64,000 nt of DNA from Profundibacterium mesophilum KAUST100406-0324 (lineage in GTDB: Bacteria > Pseudomonadota > Alphaproteobacteria > Rhodobacterales > Rhodobacteraceae): NCBI RefSeq assembly GCF_009835145.1, contig NZ_APKE01000013.1, forward strand, positions 17,696 through 81,695, read 5' to 3'. Below the pieces are notes generated by a model. It had not been told where the DNA came from, did no database searches, and saw nothing but the letters and a program-made list of their open reading frames with translations. Numbering within the stretch: position 1 is the first letter of the stretch; each line of letters opens with the position of its first letter. This document shows, piece by piece, positions 19,400 through 27,429 of this stretch. The position numbers and the translations under genes are program-made.

Positions 19400-21663
19400 T
19401 GGCCCAGACGATCAACACCGAAGTCACCCGCGTCGATGCCCGTCGCAAGGTCACCGGCACCGCGAGCTATGCCGCCGATTCCATTCCTGCGGGAATGCTC
19501 CACGGCGCGCTGGCATGCACCGCCGTCGCGATGGGCCGGATCGCCGGCATCGACACGGCGAGGGCCGAGGCCGAACCGGGCGTCGTGGCCGTCTTCACAC
19601 ATGAGACGCTGCCCGACTACAAGACCGTGAAGGGGTTCTACGCGGGCGGCCCGGGCTCTGCGTCCTTCTGGCCGATGGAGGGCACCGAGATCCGCTATGC
19701 GGGCCAGCCCTTCGCTTATGTCGTGGCCGAGACCGCCGCGGCCGCGCGCCGCGGCGCCGATCTCATCGCGGTGCGCTACGAGGAGGATGCCGCGCAGATC
19801 CACATGGATCCGGGCGAGAGCTTCATCATCGGCGCCGGTGAGGACAGCGAGGGCATGACCCTGACCAAGGGCGATATCGAGGCCGGCCTCGGCGCGGCCG
19901 CGCAAACCGTCGAGGCGACCTACAGAACGCCTTTCCAGCACCACAACCCGATGGAGATGTTCGCGGCCACCGCCGAGTGGCGCGGCGAGCAGCTCACCGT
20001 CTGGATGCCATCGCAATCGGTGCGCACGCTGCGCGGCGGGATCGCGAAGGCCTACGGCTTGCCGGAGACCAGCGTGCGGGTGCTCTCGCCCTTCGTCGGC
20101 GGCGCCTTCGGCTCGAAGGCAGGGGTCACCCCTTACGCGATGCTGACCATCGCGGCGGCTAGGGCCGTCGGCGCGCCCGTCAGGCTGATCGTCACGCGGC
20201 CGCAGATGTACACGGTCGCCACCTTCCGCCCCGAGACCGAGCAGAAGTTCCGCCTTGGCGCCGACGCGGATGGCAAGCTGACCGCGTTCGAGCATGTCGA
20301 GATCGCCCAGACCTCGCGCTTCGATGACGTGGTCAACCCCGGCACGCATATGACGCGCTCCATGTATGCCTGCCCGAACATCCATACCGAGCAGCGGCTT
20401 GCGCGGTCGGACACCAACTCGGGCGGCTTCATGCGTGCGCCCAACGAGATGCAGACCTTCTTCGGCCTCGAGAGCGCGATGGATGAGCTTGCCTGGAAGC
20501 TGGGCATGGACCCGGTCGAGCTGCGCCGTGTGAACGACACGAACCGACACCCGGTCAAGGACGTGCCCTTCTCCTCGCGCTCGCTGATGGAGAGCTATGA
20601 CGCGGTATCGCGCAGCTTCGGCTGGGCCGATCGCGGACGCGAGGTCGGCTCGATGACGGATGGCGACTGGCTCGTGGGTTATGGCTGCGCGACCGCCACC
20701 TATCCCACCAACATGTCGCCCTCCTCGGCGCGGGTGCGCATGCAGGGCTCCGGTCATGCCTATGTCGAGCTTGCCGCCCATGACGTGGGCACCGGAAGCT
20801 ACACGATCTTCGCACAGATCGCGGCCGCGCAGCTTGGCCTGCCGGTCGAGGCGGTGGACGTGGTGATGGGCGAGGCGGACCTGCCGCTGGCGCCGATCGC
20901 CGGTGGCTCGACCACGGCGGCCTCCTCGGGCTCGGCCGTGCACATCGCCTGCACCAACATCGCGCGCGGCGTGGCCGAAAAGGTCGCGGCGCAGAAGGAC
21001 GGACCGCTTGCCGGGCTCGATCCCGCGCAGATCACGCTGGAGAACGGGGTGCTGAAAGGTCCCGGCGGCGAGAGCCAGAGCCTTGCCGAGGCGCTGGCCT
21101 CCACGCCGATGGGCGAAATCGAGGCAGAGGGGCAATACCGCCACCCGGCCCTGACCGACAAGGCGCTGCGCATGACCTATCATGGCGGCTATGGCGTTGC
21201 GGGTCCGGTCACCCCCGAGATGGCGATGTTCGCCTTCGGCGCGCAGATGGCGGAGGTGCATGTCCACCGCTACACGCACGAGATCCGCGTCCCGCGCCTG
21301 CACGGGGCCTTTGCCGCCGGCACATGGCTCAACCGCAAGACCGCGCATAGCCAGCTGATGGGCGGCATGGTCTGGGGGCTCGGCTCGGCGCTGCACGAGA
21401 TCACGGAGGTGGATACGCCGAGGGCACGTTTCCTCAATGCCAATATCGCCGAATATCTCATCCCGGTGAATGCCGACGTACGTGAGCTTCGGGTCGAAAT
21501 GCTCGAGGAGCGCGACGACTACGTGAACCCTCTCGGCGTCAAGGGCATCGGCGAGCTGGGTATCGTCGGCACGGCCGCCGCCGTGGGCAACGCGGTCTAT
21601 CACGCGACCGGCAAGCGCCTGACCGCGATCCCGATGCGCATCTCGGACATCGTGTCTGCCTGA
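19399..21663 (+). CDS. paoC: molybdopterin-binding catalytic subunit of the dehydrogenase
   Basis: Large subunit of the xanthine oxidase family, 754 residues, binding the Mo-pterin cofactor and the substrate. FVGGAFGSKAGVTPYAMLTIAAARAVGAPVRL is the canonical Mo-binding loop. FMRAPNEMQTFFGLESAMDELA and GSTTAASSGSAVH are also conserved. KGIGELGIVGTAAAVGNAVYHATG near the C-terminus carries the catalytic glutamate. GGAGG at 19388-19392 favours the ATG at 19399 over the one at 19396. An aldehyde substrate is inferred by similarity to PaoABC. The XdhC/PaoD-type insertion chaperone is not in this window. Confidence 0.85.
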   Translation: MAQTINTEVTRVDARRKVTGTASYAADSIPAGMLHGALACTAVAMGRIAGIDTARAEAEPGVVAVFTHETLPDYKTVKGFYAGGPGSASFWPMEGTEIRYAGQPFAYVVAETAAAARRGADLIAVRYEEDAAQIHMDPGESFIIGAGEDSEGMTLTKGDIEAGLGAAAQTVEATYRTPFQHHNPMEMFAATAEWRGEQLTVWMPSQSVRTLRGGIAKAYGLPETSVRVLSPFVGGAFGSKAGVTPYAMLTIAAARAVGAPVRLIVTRPQMYTVATFRPETEQKFRLGADADGKLTAFEHVEIAQTSRFDDVVNPGTHMTRSMYACPNIHTEQRLARSDTNSGGFMRAPNEMQTFFGLESAMDELAWKLGMDPVELRRVNDTNRHPVKDVPFSSRSLMESYDAVSRSFGWADRGREVGSMTDGDWLVGYGCATATYPTNMSPSSARVRMQGSGHAYVELAAHDVGTGSYTIFAQIAAAQLGLPVEAVDVVMGEADLPLAPIAGGSTTAASSGSAVHIACTNIARGVAEKVAAQKDGPLAGLDPAQITLENGVLKGPGGESQSLAEALASTPMGEIEAEGQYRHPALTDKALRMTYHGGYGVAGPVTPEMAMFAFGAQMAEVHVHRYTHEIRVPRLHGAFAAGTWLNRKTAHSQLMGGMVWGLGSALHEITEVDTPRARFLNANIAEYLIPVNADVRELRVEMLEERDDYVNPLGVKGIGELGIVGTAAAVGNAVYHATGKRLTAIPMRISDIVSA

Positions 21664-21669
21664 CACCCG

Positions 21670-21707
21670 GCGGGGTCATGGGCGCGGAATGGCGCCCATG
21701 ACCCCGC
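21670..21707 (+). terminator. long perfect hairpin after paoC
   Basis: A 16-bp perfect stem: GCGGGGTCATGGGCGC (21670-21685) and its complement (21692-21707), with loop GGAATG. There is no T-run after it. It begins 7 nt after the paoC stop codon. Confidence 0.65.
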
Positions 21708-21885
21708 ATACGCGCCGCGTGGGGCGCAGAATGAGGGAGCCAAGCGTGCCATCTGTCACTGGCCGAGAACCCGCGATACTGCCCTACCGTGCTGGGTCGC
21801 CGCCGCGCGTGGCGCTCGGCGCTGACGTGCTTTCCTTCGAGGCGGGGCAATGGTACCGAATGCCAAACATTGGAGAGGACGCCAT

Positions 21886-22770
21886 ATGCCGAACAGCCGC
21901 TTCGCCGAGATCTTCAAGATCGTCACCGCAGATCGAGCAGAGCTGCTGTCCGACTGGCTGGAGACGCAGAAGGCAGCAGGCGTGCGTCGCCCGGACCTGT
22001 TCTCCGACGCGGAACTGACCGCCCAGCTGGGACAGTTCCTCGACGGGCTCACGGCGGCCTTGGCGGATGCCTCCGAGGAGCCGGGCGGCGATCTGCGCGA
22101 CGAGGAATGGGCGCCCCTGCGCGACGCCCTGCTCGATATCCTGCGCGAACGGAGCGAGCGGGGCGCGGGCCTTGCCGAGCTGATGCGCTTCGTGCAGACC
22201 CTCTCCAACCCGCTCGCCGCACGCCTTACGGAAGAAGTTGCGGACCGGCCAGAACTGCTCAGCGGCGAGCTGTTGAAGATCAACCGCCTGCTCAACACCT
22301 GCGCGACCTATGCCGGGACGCATCTTCTGGACGAGCGCGACGAGATCATCGAACGCCAGCGCGACGAGATGCGCGAGCTGTCGACCCCGGTGGTGCAGCT
22401 TTGGGAGCGTGTCCTGACGATCCCGCTGATCGGGACGCTCGACAGCGCCCGGGCGCAGGAAGTGATGGAGAACCTGCTAAACGCCATCGTCGAGCACCGC
22501 GCCGAGGTCGTCATCATCGACATCACCGGCGTCAGGGTCGTCGATACGCAGGTCGGTCAGCACCTGCTGCGCACCGCCTCGGCGGTCCGCCTGATGGGCG
22601 GGGAGGCGATCATCTCCGGCATCAGCCCCAAGATCGCCCAGACCATGGTCGAGCTGGGTGTCGATGTCGGCGAGGTGACGACACGTCCCACCATCCGTTC
22701 GGCCCTCGCGGAAGCCTTCCGCAAGGTCGGTTTCCAGATCGTGCGCGGCGAGGCGAGCCAGCGTGGCTGA
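21886..22770 (+). CDS. rsbR: RsbR-type stressosome scaffold protein
   Basis: A 294-residue co-antagonist of the stressosome. The N-terminal 150 residues are helical, like the globin-like sensor domain of RsbR proteins, but no haem-binding residue can be claimed. A linker (LDERDEIIERQRDEMRELSTPVV) leads to a STAS domain at about 165-285. Both phosphorylatable threonines of RsbR are present: T221 in VVDTQVG and T253 in IAQTMVELG. The ATG at 21886 follows GGAGAGGA; an upstream ATG is less likely. The rsbS start overlaps its end by 8 nt. It is the first gene of a five-gene operon. Confidence 0.88.
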   Translation: MPNSRFAEIFKIVTADRAELLSDWLETQKAAGVRRPDLFSDAELTAQLGQFLDGLTAALADASEEPGGDLRDEEWAPLRDALLDILRERSERGAGLAELMRFVQTLSNPLAARLTEEVADRPELLSGELLKINRLLNTCATYAGTHLLDERDEIIERQRDEMRELSTPVVQLWERVLTIPLIGTLDSARAQEVMENLLNAIVEHRAEVVIIDITGVRVVDTQVGQHLLRTASAVRLMGGEAIISGISPKIAQTMVELGVDVGEVTTRPTIRSALAEAFRKVGFQIVRGEASQRG

Positions 22771-23125
22771 CACCATTTCCATCTATCTCGTCGAGCAGGT
22801 TCTGCTGGTCACGATCCCGGACAACATAACCGATACCGAAATCGTCGATCTGCTCGAGAATCTTTCGGAACGGATCGTCGGGGAAGCCGCGCGTGGCGTG
22901 GTGATCGACATCGCCTCCCTCGAGATCGTCGACACCTTCGTCGGCCGCGTCCTGGCGCAGCTCTCATCTGTGGCGGGAATGCTGGGTGCGCGGACCTACG
23001 TGGTCGGCATGCGCCCCGCGGTGGCGATGACGCTGGTCGAGCTTGACATGGACCTGCCGGGCTGCCGAATGGCGCTGAGCCTGACGCAGGCGCTGCGCGA
23101 ACTTCGGAGGGACGGGCTGGCGTGA
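22763..23125 (+). CDS. rsbS: RsbS-type stressosome STAS protein
   Basis: A 120-residue single STAS-domain protein that would build the stressosome core with RsbR. VLLVTIPDNITDTEIVDLLENLSE and GVVIDIASLEIVDTFVGRVLAQ align with RsbS, as does the PAVAMTLVELDMDL segment. The residue at the usual phosphoserine position is threonine here (T58 in VDTF), where Bacillus subtilis RsbS has S59. It starts with GTG at 22763, inside the end of rsbR, and its stop overlaps the rsbT start (GTGA), which implies coupled translation. Confidence 0.88.
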   Translation: MADTISIYLVEQVLLVTIPDNITDTEIVDLLENLSERIVGEAARGVVIDIASLEIVDTFVGRVLAQLSSVAGMLGARTYVVGMRPAVAMTLVELDMDLPGCRMALSLTQALRELRRDGLA

Positions 23126-23529
23126 CGGAGCGCGGCTCAGGGGCATCCGTCGTAGTCGCCTTGCGGGACGAGCACGATATTGCCCTTGCGCGCCGCGAGG
23201 TCGCCAAGGCCTGTGACCGTTTGAAGGCCGGCGCCCTGCGCAAGGTACGCTTCATCACGGCCGTCAGCGAGATCGTGCGCAACGCCGTCGATCACGGCGG
23301 CGGCGGGCAGATCGAGATCGACGTCGATCAGGCCAACAAGATGATCACGGTGCGCTGCACCGATACGGGCCCGGGCATTCCGGACATGGATCTCGCAATG
23401 AAGGACGGGTATTCCTCTGCCCGGAGCATGGGAAAGGGCCTTGGCGGCGCAAAGCGGCTGGTGGACCGGTTCCGGATCGAAAATCGTCCCGAAGGCGGGA
23501 TCGAGATATGGATGAGTTCGCGGCTTTGA
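23122..23529 (+). CDS. rsbT: RsbT-type serine/threonine kinase (switch protein)
   Basis: A 135-residue GHKL-ATPase kinase. The N box is VSEIVRNAVDHGG (N54), the G1 box DTGPGIPD (D81) and the G2 loop SMGKGLGGAKRLVDRF (about 102-117). In known stressosomes RsbT phosphorylates RsbS and RsbR, is released, and then activates a downstream partner. The classical partner RsbU is not encoded here. It starts with GTG overlapping rsbS by 4 nt. The next gene starts 22 nt before its stop codon. Confidence 0.88.
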   Translation: MTERGSGASVVVALRDEHDIALARREVAKACDRLKAGALRKVRFITAVSEIVRNAVDHGGGGQIEIDVDQANKMITVRCTDTGPGIPDMDLAMKDGYSSARSMGKGLGGAKRLVDRFRIENRPEGGIEIWMSSRL

Positions 23530-24557
23530 GGTTTCATCTCGACATCACCGACCCGAGTGCCGTATCGGCCTCGCGCCGCTTCGCGCGCTCCCTCGCCCAA
23601 AGGCTCGGGATCGGGGAGGAGCGCGCCGAGAAGGCCGCCATCGTCGCCTCAGAGATGGCGACCAACCTGCTCAAACATGTCGGACGCGGCAAGATCTTGA
23701 TGTGTGGCGTGCTTGGCGCCGACGGCTACTGGCTGAGCATGGCCGCGATCGATGCCGGTCCGGGCATCTCCGACATCGCCGACGCGCTGCGCGACGGCGT
23801 GTCCTCCTCGGGCACGGGCGGCTCCGGCCTCGGGGCGATCTCGCGGCTGGGCGACCGGTTCGACATCCATTCGCGCAGCGGCGAGGGCACGGTCGTGCTG
23901 GCCGAGTTCGGCACCGGCATCCGCAGCGTCGCGGGCGTTACCGTCGGTGCCTTCCTGCAGCCGCATCCCGCCGAGACCAGCTGCGGCGACGGTTGGTATT
24001 GCCGCGACCGGAAGGGCACGCTCGATCTGGGCGTGGTCGACGGGCTGGGACATGGCAGCAAGGCCGAGCTTGCCGCCGACGAGGTCATCGACGCGCTGCG
24101 GCGCCAGTCGGGCGGGCCCGCATCCGCCATCATGGGCATCGGTGGCGAAATGCTCGGCAATCGCGGCGCCGTTGTCGGTGTCGCCTGTATCGAGGCGGCC
24201 GATCACCGGATGAGCTACTGCTCGCTGGGCAATATCGCGGCGATGGTCATCACGCGCTCGGGCAAGGTCAAGCGGCTCATTGGGCGGGCCGGGCGGATCG
24301 GGGGGCGGGTGCCCGAGCTGTCGAACGAGACCTGCGCGCTCGCGCCCGGCGACACGGTCGTGCTGCATAGCGACGGGATCGCCACCTTGCGGCGCGAGCC
24401 TGCCGAGCTCGCCCCGCTGATGACACGCTCGCCAGCGCTCATCGCGGCGGTGCTGCAGCGAGATGGTTACCGCGAGCGCGACGATGCCTGCGTCGCCGTG
24501 GCGCGCATCACCGATGCGCCGCACTCACAGGGCGGCGCGCAGGGGATCGCGCGATGA
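23508..24557 (+). CDS. fusion of RsbW/RsbT-like ATPase and SpoIIE/RsbX-type phosphatase
   Basis: A 349-residue two-domain protein. Residues about 1-135 form a GHKL ATPase domain with N box VASEMATNLLKHVG (N53), DAGPGI (D82) and a glycine-rich SSSGTGGSGLGAISRLGDRF lid. Residues about 140-340 form a PP2C-like SpoIIE/RsbX phosphatase with metal-binding aspartates in CGDGWY (D161) and VVDGLGHG (D178), and DTVVLHSDGI later. In the Bacillus system RsbX dephosphorylates RsbS and RsbR to reset the stressosome. That role is inferred here from position. The fused ATPase could act as an anti-sigma-like kinase or a binding module. Confidence 0.82.
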   Translation: MDEFAALRFHLDITDPSAVSASRRFARSLAQRLGIGEERAEKAAIVASEMATNLLKHVGRGKILMCGVLGADGYWLSMAAIDAGPGISDIADALRDGVSSSGTGGSGLGAISRLGDRFDIHSRSGEGTVVLAEFGTGIRSVAGVTVGAFLQPHPAETSCGDGWYCRDRKGTLDLGVVDGLGHGSKAELAADEVIDALRRQSGGPASAIMGIGGEMLGNRGAVVGVACIEAADHRMSYCSLGNIAAMVITRSGKVKRLIGRAGRIGGRVPELSNETCALAPGDTVVLHSDGIATLRREPAELAPLMTRSPALIAAVLQRDGYRERDDACVAVARITDAPHSQGGAQGIAR

Positions 24558-25711
24558 TCATCGCGCGGCTGCGGATTCAGAACGAGCGCGACATCGTCCG
24601 TCTGCGGACCCTCGGGTCGCGGATCGTGATGGCCACGGGCTTCTCGGGCTTTGCCGGCACGCGCGTCGTGACCGCGATGCTGGAACTGGCGCGCAACATG
24701 ATCGACCATGCGCCCGGCGGGCACCTGTCGTTGATGCTGCGCGAAGACGGAAAGCGCGTGCTGCTGGTCATCGAGGCGGTCGACCAGGGGCGCGGCATCG
24801 AGGCCAGCACCCGCGCCGCGGGAACGTCCGGCGCCAAGCGGCCAGGTCTCGGCTTGGGCCTGCAGGGCGTGCGCCGAATGGCTGATCAGTTCGACATCCA
24901 GACCGGCGTCGAGGGAACCCGTGTAAGCGCCTGTTTCCGAAGCATGATCGGCGTCAGCGATCTGCGCCGGGACCGCGAGAAGATCCTCGCCCTCGCGCAG
25001 AGTACCGAGGAGGATGACCTGTCGGAGGTCTTGGGCCGCCAGAACCGCGAACTGCTCGACGCGATCGAGGAGCGCGACCTGCTGATGGCCGAGATGCACC
25101 ATCGCACCAAGAACAATCTCAGTCTCGTCATCAGCCTCATGCGGCTCAGCCGGAACGCGGCCAAGTCCGAGGAATCGCGCGATATCCTGCGCGACCTCGA
25201 GGGGCGTGTCTCGGCGATCGCGAAAGTTCATGACCAGTTGCAGCACGAGGGCGCCGCCGACATGGTCGAGCTGCTGAGCCTGTTGCGCGATGTCGCCGCC
25301 CAGTCGCGCAGCGCCTTCGCCTCCAGCGGGCGCGACATCGTCATCACTGTCGAGGGCGAGCCGGTGCGTCTTGCCTCCAGCACCGCGGTCGACTTGTCGC
25401 TGGTCGTCGGCGAGCTCATTACCAATGCCTGCAAACATGCCTTCACCGAACGCAGCGCCGGGACAATCACGATCTCGGCTGCCGGGATCGGCAACGACTA
25501 CATCCTGGTGATCCGCGATGACGGGATCGGGCTGCCGGGGGACCTGGAACGTCCCGGACGGGCCATGTCACTGGGGTGGCGGATGGTACGCAGCATGGTT
25601 CAGAAGCACGGCGGCACCTTGCAGAACCGCAACGATGGCGGCCTTGTCACGACGCTGACCTTCGACCGCGCGCTGCTGGGTGTCGAGGCGGCGCAGACCG
25701 AGACCGACTGA
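24554..25711 (+). CDS. HisKA_2-type histidine kinase with extra N-terminal RsbT-like ATPase domain
   Basis: A 385-residue cytoplasmic protein. Residues 1-130 are a complete GHKL ATPase module: N box MLELARNMIDHAPGG, DQGRGIE, and RPGLGLGLQGVRRMADQF. A coiled linker (about 155-178) leads to the phosphoacceptor region EMHHRTKNNLSLVISLMRL (H183 as likely site), the HisKA_2 signature. A second ATPase domain follows (VVGELITNACKHAF, IRDDGIGLPGD, SLGWRMVRSMVQKHGGTLQ). It overlaps the phosphatase gene by 4 nt and closes the stressosome operon, so it is the probable output. HisKA_2 kinases often feed the alphaproteobacterial general stress response (PhyR), which is an inference here. Confidence 0.82.
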   Translation: MIIARLRIQNERDIVRLRTLGSRIVMATGFSGFAGTRVVTAMLELARNMIDHAPGGHLSLMLREDGKRVLLVIEAVDQGRGIEASTRAAGTSGAKRPGLGLGLQGVRRMADQFDIQTGVEGTRVSACFRSMIGVSDLRRDREKILALAQSTEEDDLSEVLGRQNRELLDAIEERDLLMAEMHHRTKNNLSLVISLMRLSRNAAKSEESRDILRDLEGRVSAIAKVHDQLQHEGAADMVELLSLLRDVAAQSRSAFASSGRDIVITVEGEPVRLASSTAVDLSLVVGELITNACKHAFTERSAGTITISAAGIGNDYILVIRDDGIGLPGDLERPGRAMSLGWRMVRSMVQKHGGTLQNRNDGGLVTTLTFDRALLGVEAAQTETD

Positions 25712-25715
25712 ACGG

Positions 25716-26768
25716 TCAGTCACCCGGCATGCCGGGAAGCGGATCGATGCGCGGCGCGCGTCCCAGTTCGATCCCCCGCCTGGACAGTCCAAGCATGCCC
25801 CGGGCCCGAAGATGTCCGCCGCGCGCCGCCGCGTCCATGTCGAGCACCTCTGACAGGCAGGCATCCGGATCGGCGATCGCGGGACGCCATGCCGCCATGT
25901 CGCGCGCCGCGACGATCCGGGCGATCCGCGCCGCCATCTCCGGCCAGCGTTCGCGGTCCATCTGCGCGTCGAAGATCTGCGCATCGAGGCCGAGCGCCCG
26001 CCGCATCGCCGCATAGAATTTCGGCTCGAGCGCGCCCGCCGCGATGAACTTTTCGTCGCGTGTGGCATAGCATCTGTAAAAGGGCGCCGCTCCGTCCAGC
26101 AGGTTCGCTTCGCGTGCCGCGCTCCCGATACCGGCATTGCGCAGCCCGTAGCTCAGCGCCATGAGAAGCGCCGCGCCATCCGCCATCGCGGCGTCGATGA
26201 CGGCGCCGCGCCCGCTCGTCCGGGCAGCGAGCAGCGCGGCGAGAACGGCGAAGGCCGCCATCATCCCGCCGCCCCCGAAATCACCGACGAGCGACAGCGG
26301 CGGCGGCGGTGGCGCGTCCCTGCGGCCCATCGCGTGCAGGGCGCCGGACTGGGCGATGTAGTTGATGTCATGTCCGGGATGGGTGGCAAGGGGCCCGTCC
26401 TGGCCATAGCCGGTAAGGCGGCAATAGACGATGGCGCGGTTGCGTGCGGCGCAGGCTGCGGGATCGAGCCCGAGCCGCTCCATGACGCCCGGACGGAACC
26501 CCTCGAGAAGGATGTCCGCCCCGGCGACCAGCTCCAATGCCGCCGCGCGCCCGCCGGAGGATTTGAGATCGAGCGGCACCTCGCGGGCCCGGCCGCGCAG
26601 CATCATGTCCGCATCCCCGGCATCGATCCCACCGGGCTGTCCGCCGGGCCGGGTGACGCGGGTGATCCGTGCGCCGTGATCGGCCAGCATCATCGCGCAG
26701 AAGGGCACGGGCCCGATGGCATCGAATTCGAGCACCTCGATCCCGTCGAGCGGGCCCGTGCCGCTCAT
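25716..26768 (-). CDS. CoA-transferase family III / alpha-methylacyl-CoA racemase-like protein
   Basis: A 350-residue CaiB/BaiF-type protein. It starts [33 protein letters not shown], with [32 protein letters not shown] and [12 protein letters not shown] as typical motifs. [14 protein letters not shown] and [20 protein letters not shown] fit the racemase-type active-site region. It could move CoA between acids or racemise a 2-methylacyl-CoA. Its start overlaps the MaoC gene by 4 nt, which suggests joint work on a branched or unusual acyl-CoA. It is convergent with the stressosome operon, with only 4 nt between stop codons. Confidence 0.82.
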   Translation of the reverse strand: MSGTGPLDGIEVLEFDAIGPVPFCAMMLADHGARITRVTRPGGQPGGIDAGDADMMLRGRAREVPLDLKSSGGRAAALELVAGADILLEGFRPGVMERLGLDPAACAARNRAIVYCRLTGYGQDGPLATHPGHDINYIAQSGALHAMGRRDAPPPPPLSLVGDFGGGGMMAAFAVLAALLAARTSGRGAVIDAAMADGAALLMALSYGLRNAGIGSAAREANLLDGAAPFYRCYATRDEKFIAAGALEPKFYAAMRRALGLDAQIFDAQMDRERWPEMAARIARIVAARDMAAWRPAIADPDACLSEVLDMDAAARGGHLRARGMLGLSRRGIELGRAPRIDPLPGMPGD

Positions 26769-27223
26769 GCCTGCGGCGGCCGGCGGTGCATCAGCGCGGC
26801 GCGGTCGCAGCGCGCGACCAGCACGCCGTTCTGGTTGAAGGCTTCGTGGACGAAATCGACGATGCCGGCGCGCGGGCGCGATCCGCTGGCCCTGCACCCC
26901 TTCACCGTGCTGCGCACGTGCAGCGTGTCGCCGTGAAAGACCGGCGCGGGAAAGCGCACGTCGCTCATACCCAGATTGGCCACCGTGGTACCGAGCGTCG
27001 TCTCGTGAACCGACAGGCCGATCATCATCCCCAGGGTCAGGAGGGAGTTGACGAGGGGTTTGCCGAACTCGGTCTCTTCGGCAAAATGACGATCGATATG
27101 AAGGGGTTGCGGGTTGTATGTCATGGAGCAGAAGAAGAGGTTGTCCGCCTCGCTCACGGTGCGCGTGATGGCGTGCTCGATGACCATTCCCTCGGTGAAC
27201 TCCTCGAACCACAATCCCGCCAT
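26765..27223 (-). CDS. MaoC-like (R)-specific enoyl-CoA hydratase
   Basis: A 152-residue hot-dog-fold protein starting [28 protein letters not shown]. The hydratase region [37 protein letters not shown] has the D-x4-N-x2-H-like pattern, with N and H in NPQPLH. An AGGAGG precedes the ATG at 27223, so longer in-frame starts are unlikely. It is paired with the CoA-transferase by a 4-nt overlap and is divergent from an acyl-CoA dehydrogenase. Together they look like a catabolic acyl-CoA module, as in mesaconyl- or methyl-branched acyl-CoA routes. The substrate is not known. Confidence 0.82.
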   Translation of the reverse strand: MAGLWFEEFTEGMVIEHAITRTVSEADNLFFCSMTYNPQPLHIDRHFAEETEFGKPLVNSLLTLGMMIGLSVHETTLGTTVANLGMSDVRFPAPVFHGDTLHVRSTVKGCRASGSRPRAGIVDFVHEAFNQNGVLVARCDRAALMHRRPPQA

Positions 27224-27429
27224 CGTCCCGTTCCCCTCCTGATCGATCGGAGCATGTGCGCCCGATTCCACGGTCGAGCCTATCGCCCCGCGCGCCGATG
27301 TCACCTGTTCATATCGGCACGCGCGGCGGGCCGGGATGATCGGGGGAAAAACGTGGCGCGGCGGCGCGCCGTCGGGCATGCTTGCGGATACCGTGTCCGG
27401 TCGGCGGCGCGGTCCTTGGGGGAGGGCGG

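Noticed and set aside
21664..21885. A small gene between paoC and rsbR.
   Set aside because: Open frames here cross the paoC terminator hairpin and have no ribosome-binding site or conserved motif.
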